NCBI RefSeq assembly: GCF_016862915.1 | Contig: NZ_BONW01000022.1 | Coordinates: 1 to 64,000, forward strand | Direction: 5' to 3' | From: Plantactinospora endophytica | GTDB taxonomy: Bacteria > Actinomycetota > Actinomycetes > Mycobacteriales > Micromonosporaceae | DNA length: 64,000 nucleotides | Shown here: piece after piece, positions 33,837-40,713 of the stretch | How positions within the stretch are numbered: position 1 is the stretch's first letter | Layout: the number at the start of each line of letters is the position of its first letter | Position numbers and translations under genes: made by a program | The notes under the pieces: model-generated | Database searches by the model: none | What the model saw: the letters and a program-made list of their open reading frames with translations, nothing else | Told to the model about the DNA's origin: nothing

Positions 33837-33911
33837 GTTTCCCTCCGGCAGGCACGCGGCGCCGCCGTCGGCACAGAAGTGACGCGCGTCGGGCGGCGTA
33901 GACGATGGTGA

Positions 33912-34047
33912 CTGTCGGAGGTCTCTTCCGCCATCGCCGTGCGAAAACCGCCACGGCGACAACCTACGGTGCCGGGTCCTCGTGCCGGTCTGCCGGCCGA
34001 CGACCGTGTTGACGACACCGTCGCGAAGGAATACTCCCCTCCTACAG
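33912..34047 (-). promoter_or_regulatory. yybP-ykoY (manganese) riboswitch upstream of terC
   Basis: On the minus strand the leader carries the conserved 5' element GGGGAGTATTCC (around 34030-34042), CGTCAACAC in the middle, and the conserved 3' element GCGGAAGAGACCTCCGAC (33914-33931). These two loops form the Mn2+ pocket in yybP-ykoY RNAs. It lies about 80 bases before the terC start codon, the usual position, and 90 bases after the nadR-type gene. Confidence 0.85.
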
Positions 34048-34133
34048 CGCCATTGTTCACCATTCCCCGTCGGTTGCGCATCTCCCCCTGCTCCGGGTGC
34101 TCGGAGCCACCCCCTGTACAGCTTCCTAGGAAC

Positions 34134-35465
34134 CTAGGTGCGACGCCGGGGCAGCAGCGGGTCGGCGAGGGACCAACCGGCCGCAAGGACCCGATCACAG
34201 GCACGGATCGCGGTAGCCAACCGGTCCGCGAGCGGTCCGGTGAGTTCGATCACTGGTACGCCGGAACCGGCCAACACCGCCCGGAACCGCCCGGTCATCC
34301 AGCCCCGCAGATGGGCACCGTCCCGCAGTCCGTCGTCGTGGAACGGCACCCCGTGATGGTCGGTCAGCAGGTAGAGGTCGGGTCGGCGGGCAGCCGCAGC
34401 CGCCTCGACCCGGGGCGAGGTCGAGCCGAGATACCGCTCCTCCCAGACCGCGGTGGCCCGGGCGTCGGTGTCGCAGAACAGCAGCGGCCCGCTGTGCCGG
34501 GCGGCGGCGTCCTCGGCGATCTGCTGCTCCCGGAGCACCGTCTCGAAGTCGGACCGGTCCCAGCGCACGTCGAAGATCGTCGCGTCGGGATCGGTCCGCC
34601 GCAGCCGGGCCAGCTTGGCGGCGGTCAGTTCCCGCCCGTACTCCGGCACCCAGCGGGTCCGGTAGTGCGCCGCCAGCGCCTCGGCCACCGTGGTCGTACC
34701 GGTCGACTCGGCGCCGACCACCACGATCCGGCGGGCGAACCAGGCCCGGACCGGCGGGCTGAGCATCGCCCAGTGCGCCACCGGATCGGCCCGGACCGCC
34801 GTACCCGAGACCGGGACGGCGCCCCGGGCCGGGTCGACGGGTACGTCCACCGCGTCGAACCGGCGAGCCAGTTCCGCCCCGTACGCCTCGGAGGAGAAGA
34901 CCGCGTCCACCCGGGCCGGGCCGACGGCCGCCCGGAACACCGCGCAGTGCGCCTCCCAGACGGCCGGGTCGGCGTAGTCGACCGGATGGTCGTCGTACCG
35001 GCCGACGAACCGGACGTGCCGGTCGGCGGCATGCACCTCGCGCAGCCAGTCCAGCCGCAGGTCCAGCGGAATCGACTCCCGGCGGGACGGTGCGACCACC
35101 ACGGTGACGGCGGCACACCGGCGGGCCGCCGCCCGGATCAGCGCGTGGTGCCCGGCGTGCGGCGGATAGAACTTCCCCACCACCAGCCCGTGCCCGAACT
35201 CCGGCGGCTCCGGCCCGGCCGCCGGCCGCTCCCCCGTCGCCGCCGCGCCCATGCCCGCCGGCCCCGCCCGATCCGCAGGCCGCATTTGGTTCCCCGTCCC
35301 CGACGGAGTCGCCCCGCCCGACTGATTCGGAGCACCCGACGGAGTCGCTCCGCCCGACTGATTCGGAGCGCCCGACTGATTCGGAGCGCCCGACTGATTC
35401 GGAGCGCCCGTCGGGCGATGGGGCCGGCGGGTGGCGGGTGAGGTGTTGCCGTTCCGCCCGGTCAC
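34134..35465 (-). CDS. NadR-type NMN adenylyltransferase/ribosylnicotinamide kinase with repeat-rich N-terminus
   Basis: A 443-aa bifunctional NAD-salvage enzyme. The nucleotidyltransferase domain (about residues 75-240) has LVVGKFYPPHAGHHALI (the GxFxPxHxGH motif) and SGTAVRADPVAHW (the SGTxxR motif); the kinase domain (about 245-430) has the P-loop region VVVGAESTGTTT and a lid region with RWDRSDFETVLREQQ. It has no N-terminal DNA-binding domain. GTG 35465 overlaps the pnuC stop by four bases (GTGA). This start includes about 60 residues of GAPNQSG/GATPSG repeats; an internal ATG near 35281 would remove them. With PnuC it converts imported nicotinamide riboside to NAD. Confidence 0.87.
   Translation of the reverse strand: MTGRNGNTSPATRRPHRPTGAPNQSGAPNQSGAPNQSGGATPSGAPNQSGGATPSGTGNQMRPADRAGPAGMGAAATGERPAAGPEPPEFGHGLVVGKFYPPHAGHHALIRAAARRCAAVTVVVAPSRRESIPLDLRLDWLREVHAADRHVRFVGRYDDHPVDYADPAVWEAHCAVFRAAVGPARVDAVFSSEAYGAELARRFDAVDVPVDPARGAVPVSGTAVRADPVAHWAMLSPPVRAWFARRIVVVGAESTGTTTVAEALAAHYRTRWVPEYGRELTAAKLARLRRTDPDATIFDVRWDRSDFETVLREQQIAEDAAARHSGPLLFCDTDARATAVWEERYLGSTSPRVEAAAAARRPDLYLLTDHHGVPFHDDGLRDGAHLRGWMTGRFRAVLAGSGVPVIELTGPLADRLATAIRACDRVLAAGWSLADPLLPRRRT
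35319..35412 (+). repeat. Tandem 21-bp repeats encoding GAPNQSG units
   Basis: Copies of GACTGATTCGGAGCGCC recur at 21-base spacing, with intervening CGGAGTCG-type variants. They are in frame with the nadR-type gene and encode repeated Gly-Ala-Pro-Asn-Gln-Ser-Gly on the minus strand. Confidence 0.85.
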
Positions 35466-36115
35466 GGGGTGGCGGGCGCCGGGCCGGGCGCCACCGGTCG
35501 GGCGGCGGAGAGCCGGTGCAGGTCGGCCCGCCAGTTCCGCAGCCCGAGCACGCAGAGCCCGAGGAAGACGACGTACAGCCCGGCGGTGAGGTAGAGGCCC
35601 TTGTAGGCGTAGAGCGGAATGTAGATCAGGTCGGCGGTGATCCAGATCCACCAGCTCTCCACCCGCTTGCGACACTGGCCGTACGTCGCCATCAGGGAGA
35701 GCGCGGTGGTCAACGCGTCCGGCAGCGGTACGGTCGAGTCGGTCGCCCGGTCCAGCAGCAGCCAGAGCAGCAGGGTCAGCAGCCCGCCCGCGCCCACCAG
35801 CACCGTCCACTCCCGACGGTCGGTACGCGCGACCACCAGCCGGCTGCGCTGCGCGCCGCCGAACAGCCATGCCCACCAGCCGTAGAGGCCGAGCCCGACG
35901 TAGACGATCTGGAGTCCGGCGTCGGCGTACAGGCCGGCGGTCCAGAAGAGCACCATCAGCAGCAGCACGTTGGCGATGCCGATCGGCCAGTTCCACATCT
36001 TCTGCCGGGCCAGCAGCCAGACGTTGAGCACCCCGGTCGCGAAGCCGAGCAGTTCGGCCCGGCTCGTCGGCGTGTCCGCCACGGTGAACGCCGTACCTGT
36101 CAGCCAGTCGAGCAT
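35462..36115 (-). CDS. pnuC: PnuC-family nicotinamide riboside transporter
   Basis: A 217-aa membrane protein with about seven helices. The diagnostic patterns MWNWPIGIANVLLLMVLFW (NWxxG/P and N) and the tail WWIWITADLIYIPLYAYKGLYLT (WxxxDxxxxxxY...KGL) are those of PnuC facilitators, which import unphosphorylated nicotinamide riboside that is then trapped by phosphorylation. ATG 36115 has GGGAGGTG about 6 bases upstream. It is translationally coupled to the downstream NadR-type gene, which supports nicotinamide riboside and not thiamine as substrate. A palindrome lies 28 bases before the start. Confidence 0.93.
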   Translation of the reverse strand: MLDWLTGTAFTVADTPTSRAELLGFATGVLNVWLLARQKMWNWPIGIANVLLLMVLFWTAGLYADAGLQIVYVGLGLYGWWAWLFGGAQRSRLVVARTDRREWTVLVGAGGLLTLLLWLLLDRATDSTVPLPDALTTALSLMATYGQCRKRVESWWIWITADLIYIPLYAYKGLYLTAGLYVVFLGLCVLGLRNWRADLHRLSAARPVAPGPAPATP

Positions 36116-36142
36116 GGCGCACCTCCCGCAAGATCCTCCGGA

Positions 36143-36159
36143 GTTCCTACCGTAGGTAC
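36143..36159. promoter_or_regulatory. Candidate operator of the pnuC-nadR operon
   Basis: GTTCCTAC-C-GTAGGTAC is a near-perfect palindrome (one mismatch in the arms) between pnuC and the divergent monooxygenase-like gene. Its position suits a repressor of NAD salvage genes such as NrtR or NiaR; which one is not known. Confidence 0.45.
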
Positions 36160-36223
36160 CGCCGGACGGAACGGGTAGACCCCGATCGACCAGCCCGGAC
36201 CGGCCCGTGCCATGCTCCCGGGC

Positions 36224-36523
36224 ATGGTGCTGGAGGTTGCGCTGATCGACGTGGTGGCCGGTCAGGAGGAGGCGTTCGCCGAGGCGTACGCCAAGGCCCA
36301 CCCGACGCTGGCCGGGACCCCGGGCTGCCGGTCAGTCCGGATGACCCGGGGAATCGAGTCGCCGTCCCGGTTCGTGCTGCTGGTGGAGTGGGACTCGGTC
36401 GAGGCGCACGTGGAGAACTTCCGGGAAACCGACAGGTTCACCACCTGGCGCTCGCTGATCGGCCCGTACTTCGCCGCGCCGCCGGTGGTCGAGCACTTCA
36501 CCGACGTACCGCCGCCGGCCTGA
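36224..36523 (+). CDS. Antibiotic biosynthesis monooxygenase (ABM) domain protein
   Basis: A 99-aa ferredoxin-fold ABM-type protein: alternating strands with VLEVALIDVVAG, PGCRSVRMTRGIESPSRFVLLVEWDS and a C-terminal helix/strand ending FAAPPVVEHF. Proteins of this fold act as cofactor-free monooxygenases or small-molecule binders; the active residues are not conserved enough to decide. ATG 36224 or ATG 36212 (four residues longer) could be the start; neither has a clear ribosome site. Confidence 0.8.
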   Translation: MVLEVALIDVVAGQEEAFAEAYAKAHPTLAGTPGCRSVRMTRGIESPSRFVLLVEWDSVEAHVENFRETDRFTTWRSLIGPYFAAPPVVEHFTDVPPPA

Positions 36524-36840
36524 CCGACGGCACGGCGAAAACTGTCGTACGCCGTCGGTAGCGTCCCGGAAAGAGGACGTACCTGGGAGGCGGCGGATGC
36601 ATCGACAGGGCGGTGCGCTGGTCGTTGCCGTCGGCCGTCCGGCAGCCGTCCTGGCTGTCCTCGTCGCGCGGAAGCGCGCTGGCCGCTGCCTTGTTGACCG
36701 GGACGGTCCCGTCGACCGGCCCGAATCCCGGCTCCGCCGGCCCCGGCGGGTTCGGGGCCGCCGGGTCCGGCGGTCCAGCAGCAGCGGCCTGTCGGTCCGG
36801 TCGACCAACTTTTCGTCGCGATGCGGCTCCTGTGGAGCCG
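36524..36840. other. Spacer with a truncated secreted-protein-like frame
   Basis: This 317-base stretch has no intact gene. A GGGAGGCGG site precedes ATG 36597, after which a hydrophobic frame (ALVVAVGRPAAVLAVLVA) and, in the next frame, a Gly/Pro/Ala-rich stretch (GFGAAGSGG) suggest an exported protein that has lost its frame. It ends where a duplicated 167-bp block begins at 36808. Confidence 0.35.
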
Positions 36841-36974
36841 TCAGCCGTGCTGCTTCGCCAGACTGACGAACGCCTGCCACGCGGCCGGGCCGAAGGCCAG
36901 CGTTCCACCGTCACGGTCCTTGGTGTCCCGGACGAGCACCCGGCCGGGAAGATTGGCGGCGACCTCGACGCAGT
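36808..36974 (+). repeat. 167-bp exact direct repeat, copy 1
   Basis: Identical to 37629-37795. It contains the 3' two thirds of a DUF397 gene and the hairpin CGGCTCC-tgt-GGAGCCG after its stop codon. A related segment (GGTCCAGCAGCAGyGGCC and onward) flanks it on the left here and lies about 110 bases left of copy 2, so copy 1 looks like the larger duplication minus an internal piece. Confidence 0.95.
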
Positions 36975-37035
36975 CTCCGCCGTTCGGTCCGCTACGGGTC
37001 GACTTGTGCCAGGCCGGTTCGATCTTCGTATTCAT
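36841..37035 (-). CDS. DUF397 domain protein, copy 1
   Basis: A 64-aa DUF397 protein: WHKSTRSGPNGGDCVEVA (the WxKSSxSxxxxxCVEVA signature), then VLVRDTKDRDGGTLAFGPAAWQAFV. Such small proteins pair with Scr1/DUF5753 regulators in actinobacteria and are thought to act as a toxin-like or effector partner; some control sporulation or antibiotic production. Residues from about 22 on are identical to copy 2 at the DNA level. Its start overlaps the DUF5753 pseudogene by 44 bases instead of the usual four. Confidence 0.85.
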   Translation of the reverse strand: MNTKIEPAWHKSTRSGPNGGDCVEVAANLPGRVLVRDTKDRDGGTLAFGPAAWQAFVSLAKQHG

Positions 37036-37507
37036 CGACCGCTCTCAAGATCAGGTCTCGCGTCTGGGGCCAGGGCAGCGCCCTGGCACCGATAGACTCC
37101 CACGCTCCGTCGAGGTGCGCCAAGTCCGATATCGAGGCGACCACCTTCCCTTCGAGCGGATCGTCGGTGTAAGCCACCCTCGACTCGTTGGGGAGCGTTG
37201 CCAGGGCGAACGGCCCGCCGTGTCCCAAGTGCAGGTCGCCACCGAACGGGACCACGCGAATGTGCACGTTTGGCCGATGACCAACGTCGATTAGGTGCCC
37301 CAACCGTTCCTTCATCAGTCCGGCACCCCGTCGCGAAGTGCGGCCTCTCCGATGATTGCAGACAGGATCACGGGCTCTGCCCGCGCCAAGGTGGCAACTT
37401 GCCGCGCCATCCGCTCACGGGTGCGCTCCTCGGTCTGCACCTCGGAATGCGCTCCAGCACGGATGATCTGGCGTGCATACTCCTCGGTGTGGTCCAGCAG
37501 CAGTGGC
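36992..37507 (-). pseudogene. DUF5753 (Scr1-type) regulator, headless and frameshifted
   Basis: Reading the minus strand from about 37507 gives LLLDHTEEYARQIIRAGAHS and on to IIGEAALRDGVPD, then a TGA; the frame beginning ATG 37315 continues MKERLGHLIDVGHRPNVHIRVVP to GLAQVDP. Together these are one DUF5753 ligand domain. Adding a single base after the GAC at 37318-37320 would rejoin them as GVPD-LMKERL. The N-terminal HTH domain is missing; the break lies in the segment repeated at 36772. A decayed regulator of the adjacent DUF397 gene. Confidence 0.75.
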
Positions 37508-37603
37508 CTGTCGGTCCGGCTCGATCAACCCGCCGCCGGAGAACTCCGCCCGCTCGGTCGGTTCCTCGTTCCTTCGGGCGTCCTCTGCAAGAGGACGACA
37601 AGC

Positions 37604-37634
37604 CCCGGACCCTGCTGCGAGGGCCGGGACTTTT
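37604..37634 (+). terminator. Hairpin with T-run next to repeat copy 2
   Basis: CCCGGACCC (37604-37612) pairs with GGGCCGGG (37621-37628) with one bulged A, followed by ACTTTT on the plus strand. It looks like a terminator of a plus-strand transcript whose gene is no longer present. Confidence 0.5.
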
Positions 37635-37795
37635 CGTCGCGATGCGGCTCCTGTGGAGCCGTCAGCCGTGCTGCTTCGCCAGACTGACGAACGCCTGCCA
37701 CGCGGCCGGGCCGAAGGCCAGCGTTCCACCGTCACGGTCCTTGGTGTCCCGGACGAGCACCCGGCCGGGAAGATTGGCGGCGACCTCGACGCAGT
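37629..37795 (+). repeat. 167-bp exact direct repeat, copy 2
   Basis: Second copy of the block at 36808-36974, offset 821 bases, covering the 3' part of the second DUF397 gene and its downstream hairpin. Identity at every base implies a recent duplication or gene conversion. Confidence 0.95.
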
Positions 37796-37844
37796 TGCCG
37801 CCGTTCGTGTTGCTGCGGGTCGACTTCCGCCACATGGGGGTCAT
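37662..37844 (-). CDS. DUF397 domain protein, copy 2
   Basis: A 60-aa DUF397 protein beginning MWRKSTRSNTNGGNCVEVA after a short lead; from residue 19 on it equals copy 1. The N-terminus differs, showing that only the 3' part was homogenised. ATG 37844 overlaps the stop of the upstream DUF5753 fragment by four bases (ATGA), the normal coupling for Scr1-DUF397 pairs. Confidence 0.85.
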   Translation of the reverse strand: MTPMWRKSTRSNTNGGNCVEVAANLPGRVLVRDTKDRDGGTLAFGPAAWQAFVSLAKQHG

Positions 37845-38110
37845 AGCTCGTTCGCCATCCTCGCGATCAAGTCCCGGGACATGTCCCGGGGTGGTGCTAC
37901 AGAGCGTATCGCGTCCCAGGCGCGGACCAATGCCGCAACCCGGTCCGGATCGGTGATCACGCGGCCTTCCGCCTGGTCCTCAAGGTATGCCACGTCGCTG
38001 CCGCCGGGCAGCGACGCCAGGACCAGCGGCCAAGTCTGCCCGACGTATGAATCGGCCGACCGGGGTATTCGGTCGGCCGCTTCGACAACGCGTAGAAGCT
38101 TGTCCTGCAT
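37841..38110 (-). pseudogene. DUF5753 regulator C-terminal fragment
   Basis: The frame from ATG 38110 (MQDKLLRVVEAADRIP) through GQTWPLVLASLPGGSDVAYLED, AEGRVITDPDRVAALVRAWD to IARMANEL matches the last part of a DUF5753 ligand domain, with an internal stretch missing after DRIP. Upstream in-frame sequence to 38263 is not regulator-like and contains a perfect inverted repeat. The HTH domain is absent. It is coupled to DUF397 copy 2. Confidence 0.65.
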
Positions 38111-38208
38111 GCCCAATGCTTGCCGACCCGCACCGTCATACCGCCGCACAGCATGTCCGACTGAAAGACCCCCCGCCGAGCAATGACTGAGTGATGCGCC
38201 GGAACCGC

Positions 38209-38248
38209 CTGGAACATCAGGTACGCCTTGTCGTACCTGATGTTCCAG
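38209..38248. repeat. Perfect 17-bp inverted repeat with 6-base loop
   Basis: CTGGAACATCAGGTACG (38209-38225) is followed by CCTTGT and its exact reverse complement (38232-38248). There is no T-run on either side. It sits at the broken 5' end of the second DUF5753 fragment, upstream of the divergent XRE gene. Confidence 0.85.
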
Positions 38249-38314
38249 GCCAGCACGCCTCACCTTGTCCGTTGGGTTCGGGGGTAACGCAGTCGGTCAG
38301 GTGTACCGTCCGGA

Positions 38315-38347
38315 GTGGCGACCCGGGGTTACGGCCCGGGTCGCCAC
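38315..38347 (+). repeat. 13-bp perfect hairpin in the leader of the XRE gene
   Basis: GTGGCGACCCGGG (38315-38327) pairs perfectly with 38335-38347 around a 7-base loop. It ends about 20 bases before the GGGAG ribosome site of the XRE gene, so it could be an operator or an RNA structure controlling that gene. No T-run follows. Confidence 0.7.
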
Positions 38348-38378
38348 CACCCCAAGCCGTAACCTTGGGAGTCACGCC

Positions 38379-39380
38379 ATGCCGTACCCGCCCATCGTCG
38401 ACCCCCGATTCCCGGCGCGACTGCGCGAGCTGCGTACCGCCCGTGGCTGGTCTCTGCGGGAACTCGCCCGCCGCGCTTACTACGGCAAGAGCCAGCTTCA
38501 CGACCTAGAGGCGTCTCGGGCACGTCCAACCGTCGAGGCGGCCCGACGCCTAGACGACGTCCTTGAAGCGGGCGGGACGCTCGCCGCCCTGGTCGTCGAA
38601 GCGCCGACGGTGACCACCCCCGACGACGACCAGCGGATCGCGTACGTGATCGCCGCACCCTCCCGACTAGACGCTGCCACCGTGCGGACGCTGGCCGAGA
38701 CGCTGGCCGCACAGCGTCGGCTCGACGACGTGCTGCCGGCCCCGGTGATGCTGCCGTGGTCCGTGCCGCAGTGGCATACGGTGCAGACCCTCGCCGAGCA
38801 GGCCGGCGGCCCGCACGCCGCCGAGCTACACGAGGTCGTCGCCGAGTGGACCCAGTTCATCGGGTGGATGTACGCCGAGGGCCGCCAGGGGGACGCGGCG
38901 ACGCGGGTCCTGATTGAGGCCGCCCGGCAGGCCGATGCAGTCGACAGCGGCACGCTCGCGGCGCAGGTCGAGAACTTCCGGGGCTACCTGGAACGGCAGC
39001 GCGGCAACCCGCGCGGCATCGTCCGGCACTTCCTGGCCGCGTACCAGACTCCCGGCGCGACCGCGCTGCAACGGGTCGGCGACGCGGTACAAGCGGCACA
39101 CGGGTACGCACTCCTCGGCGACCCGGGCTCGGCCCGACGTCTGCTCGGCGAAGCGAGCGACCTGACCGAGGCGGCCGAGGCCGAGACGGCACCGGCCGCC
39201 GCCTACTGGCTGACGCCGACGTTCAGCAGGATGGGTATCGGGCTGACGTACCTGGCGCTCGGCGACCGGGCCGCCGCCGAGGACAACCTCCGGGCCGGAC
39301 TGGACAGCCTGCCGCCGCATCAGCGAGAAGCCGAGTGGACGTTGGAGTACCGGGAGGCGCTGTCCGGCGACGATCGCTAA
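38379..39380 (+). CDS. XRE-family regulator with TPR-like C-terminal domain
   Basis: A 333-aa regulator. The N-terminal helix-turn-helix (residues about 10-65: FPARLRELRTARGWSLRELARRAYYGKSQLHDLE) is followed by a short linker and a long helical region of TPR-like repeats (about 120-330; ENFRGYLERQRGN, LQRVGDAVQAAHGYALLGD, IGLTYLALGDRAAAEDNLRAG). This domain pairing is common in actinobacterial regulators that sense peptides or small molecules. ATG 38379 has GGGAG 9-13 bases upstream. Three small genes follow on the same strand and may belong to its regulon or operon. Confidence 0.88.
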   Translation: MPYPPIVDPRFPARLRELRTARGWSLRELARRAYYGKSQLHDLEASRARPTVEAARRLDDVLEAGGTLAALVVEAPTVTTPDDDQRIAYVIAAPSRLDAATVRTLAETLAAQRRLDDVLPAPVMLPWSVPQWHTVQTLAEQAGGPHAAELHEVVAEWTQFIGWMYAEGRQGDAATRVLIEAARQADAVDSGTLAAQVENFRGYLERQRGNPRGIVRHFLAAYQTPGATALQRVGDAVQAAHGYALLGDPGSARRLLGEASDLTEAAEAETAPAAAYWLTPTFSRMGIGLTYLALGDRAAAEDNLRAGLDSLPPHQREAEWTLEYREALSGDDR

Positions 39381-39632
39381 CGCTGCCTGTCCGGATCATC
39401 GGACACCGCACCGGACACCTGCCGGACACCCGCACGCTGGATCTCACCGTACCGAAGGGGCGACGCTGCGTGTAGGGACGCCGTACGGGTGTACGCAGCT
39501 GGTCCGGCATCCCGGCCGGTCGGGCCGGTTCTCCCCGTGACTGAGGCCCGGCCGGCACCCAGCCATCCGCCCAATGTGAGCGGCGCTCCGAGGTTGTGCT
39601 CCGGAGCGCCGTGGCGTATCCGGGAGGTCGAC

Positions 39633-39803
39633 GTGCGGCAGCAATGGTTAGCGGATCTCCAGCTCGTACGCCAGCACCGCAACGGCGGCCGGTGCACCGA
39701 GTGCGCCCCCCGGGGTGGCTGCCTGGCGCTGCTTGCCGCCGTACGCCGCCGGACCGACGTCGCCCCCGGGCGGATCCGGCACGGCGTCGGGCGGCTCGTG
39801 TGA
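39633..39803 (+). CDS. Small cysteine-containing protein (56 aa)
   Basis: A 56-aa basic protein of no known function with the pattern HRNGGRCTECAPRGGC (CxxC plus a third Cys), which recalls small actinobacterial proteins with a C-x2-C...C knuckle. GTG 39633 has GGGAGG 6-11 bases upstream. It is the first of three small genes after the XRE regulator. Confidence 0.6.
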   Translation: MRQQWLADLQLVRQHRNGGRCTECAPRGGCLALLAAVRRRTDVAPGRIRHGVGRLV

Positions 39804-39940
39804 ACGGCCACGAGAGCGCCCCGGACTGCGGCCGGATGCAGTTGGCCAGCACGTGTTCGTTCGGGGGCAGGAATCAGCTCGGGGCATACCGGACCGGTCC
39901 CTGCCCTTCCGTTTTACCGCGAGTCTGGGAGGTGGCCCGA

Positions 39941-40285
39941 ATGGGAATCCGGCGGAGGCAGCAACACCGACGAGATTGGCGGCGGCTCTGGTTGCGCTGC
40001 CGGTGTGGGCACCGCTGGCGCTGCCCCGCCTTGTCCTTTGTGGCGCCGGCAGCACCGGATTACGCCGCGTTCCGGGCGGCGGTGCGGCGTGTCCAGGCCG
40101 AAACCGCTATCGCTCGCGAGGCCGCGACGATGCGGAGCGCCCGGCCCGTCCCAGAACGGCAGCGGACCACCCGCTATGCGGGCTGGAACAGCCCGACCCG
40201 CGCGTATCCCAGGCTCACCAACGGGCGGGCCGGGAACCTCACCCCTGCCCAGGAGAGCCGTGCCCGGCACGGCGAACGGATCTGA
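39941..40285 (+). CDS. Small Arg-rich hypothetical protein with CxCGxxWxC motif
   Basis: A 114-aa protein, unrecognised, highly basic at the N-terminus (IRRRQQHRRDWRRLW) with a CRCGHRWRC knuckle at residues about 21-29 and a helical, Arg-rich C-terminal two thirds. GGGAGG lies 7-12 bases before ATG 39941. It is followed after three bases by the next small gene. Confidence 0.6.
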   Translation: MGIRRRQQHRRDWRRLWLRCRCGHRWRCPALSFVAPAAPDYAAFRAAVRRVQAETAIAREAATMRSARPVPERQRTTRYAGWNSPTRAYPRLTNGRAGNLTPAQESRARHGERI

Positions 40286-40288
40286 CCG

Positions 40289-40630
40289 GTGATCGGGCCG
40301 TGGGCGCGCTGGGATCGACACCTGACTCGACGACGCCGACTCCAACGCGAGATCGGCCAGCATCTACCCGGACCCGCGTACGGCTGTCTGGCGTGTGAGC
40401 ACGACTGGCCCTGTCCGCACGCCCGGCTGTCGCTGCTGATCGGCTTCGACGGTAATCGGGTGGGACTGATGATGTACCTTGCCGCGCATCTTGCCCGCGC
40501 CCTGGAAGCACTGCCCGATCGGCATCCCGCACAGATCGTCGGCCAGATCATCTATTGGGTTCCGCGCCGACGAGATCAACCGGCCGAATCACCCGACCCC
40601 CACCCCGGGCCGCCATTCCTTCCCCCGTAA
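40289..40630 (+). CDS. Small hypothetical protein with CxxCxxxWPCxxA motif
   Basis: A 113-aa protein beginning at GTG 40289, three bases after the stop of the preceding gene. The motif YGCLACEHDWPCPHARLSLLIGFDGNRVGLMMYLAAHLARAL recalls a family of small proteins that is common beside XRE regulators in Micromonosporaceae; it is sometimes labelled flavin-reductase-like without basis. Three cysteines could bind metal. Function unknown. Confidence 0.62.
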   Translation: MIGPWARWDRHLTRRRRLQREIGQHLPGPAYGCLACEHDWPCPHARLSLLIGFDGNRVGLMMYLAAHLARALEALPDRHPAQIVGQIIYWVPRRRDQPAESPDPHPGPPFLPP

Positions 40631-40713
40631 CGGTGGTAGCCCGGGGTGGGCTCCCTCGCATCCCCGGGCCGTTCCGAACGAAGAAGAAAACGCGTAGATC
40701 GGATGGGCCGCCG

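Noticed and set aside
36809-37795. Insertion sequence bounded by the 167-bp direct repeats
   Set aside because: The interval contains only a regulator pseudogene, no transposase frame, and the repeat itself encodes DUF397, so segmental duplication is the simpler reading.
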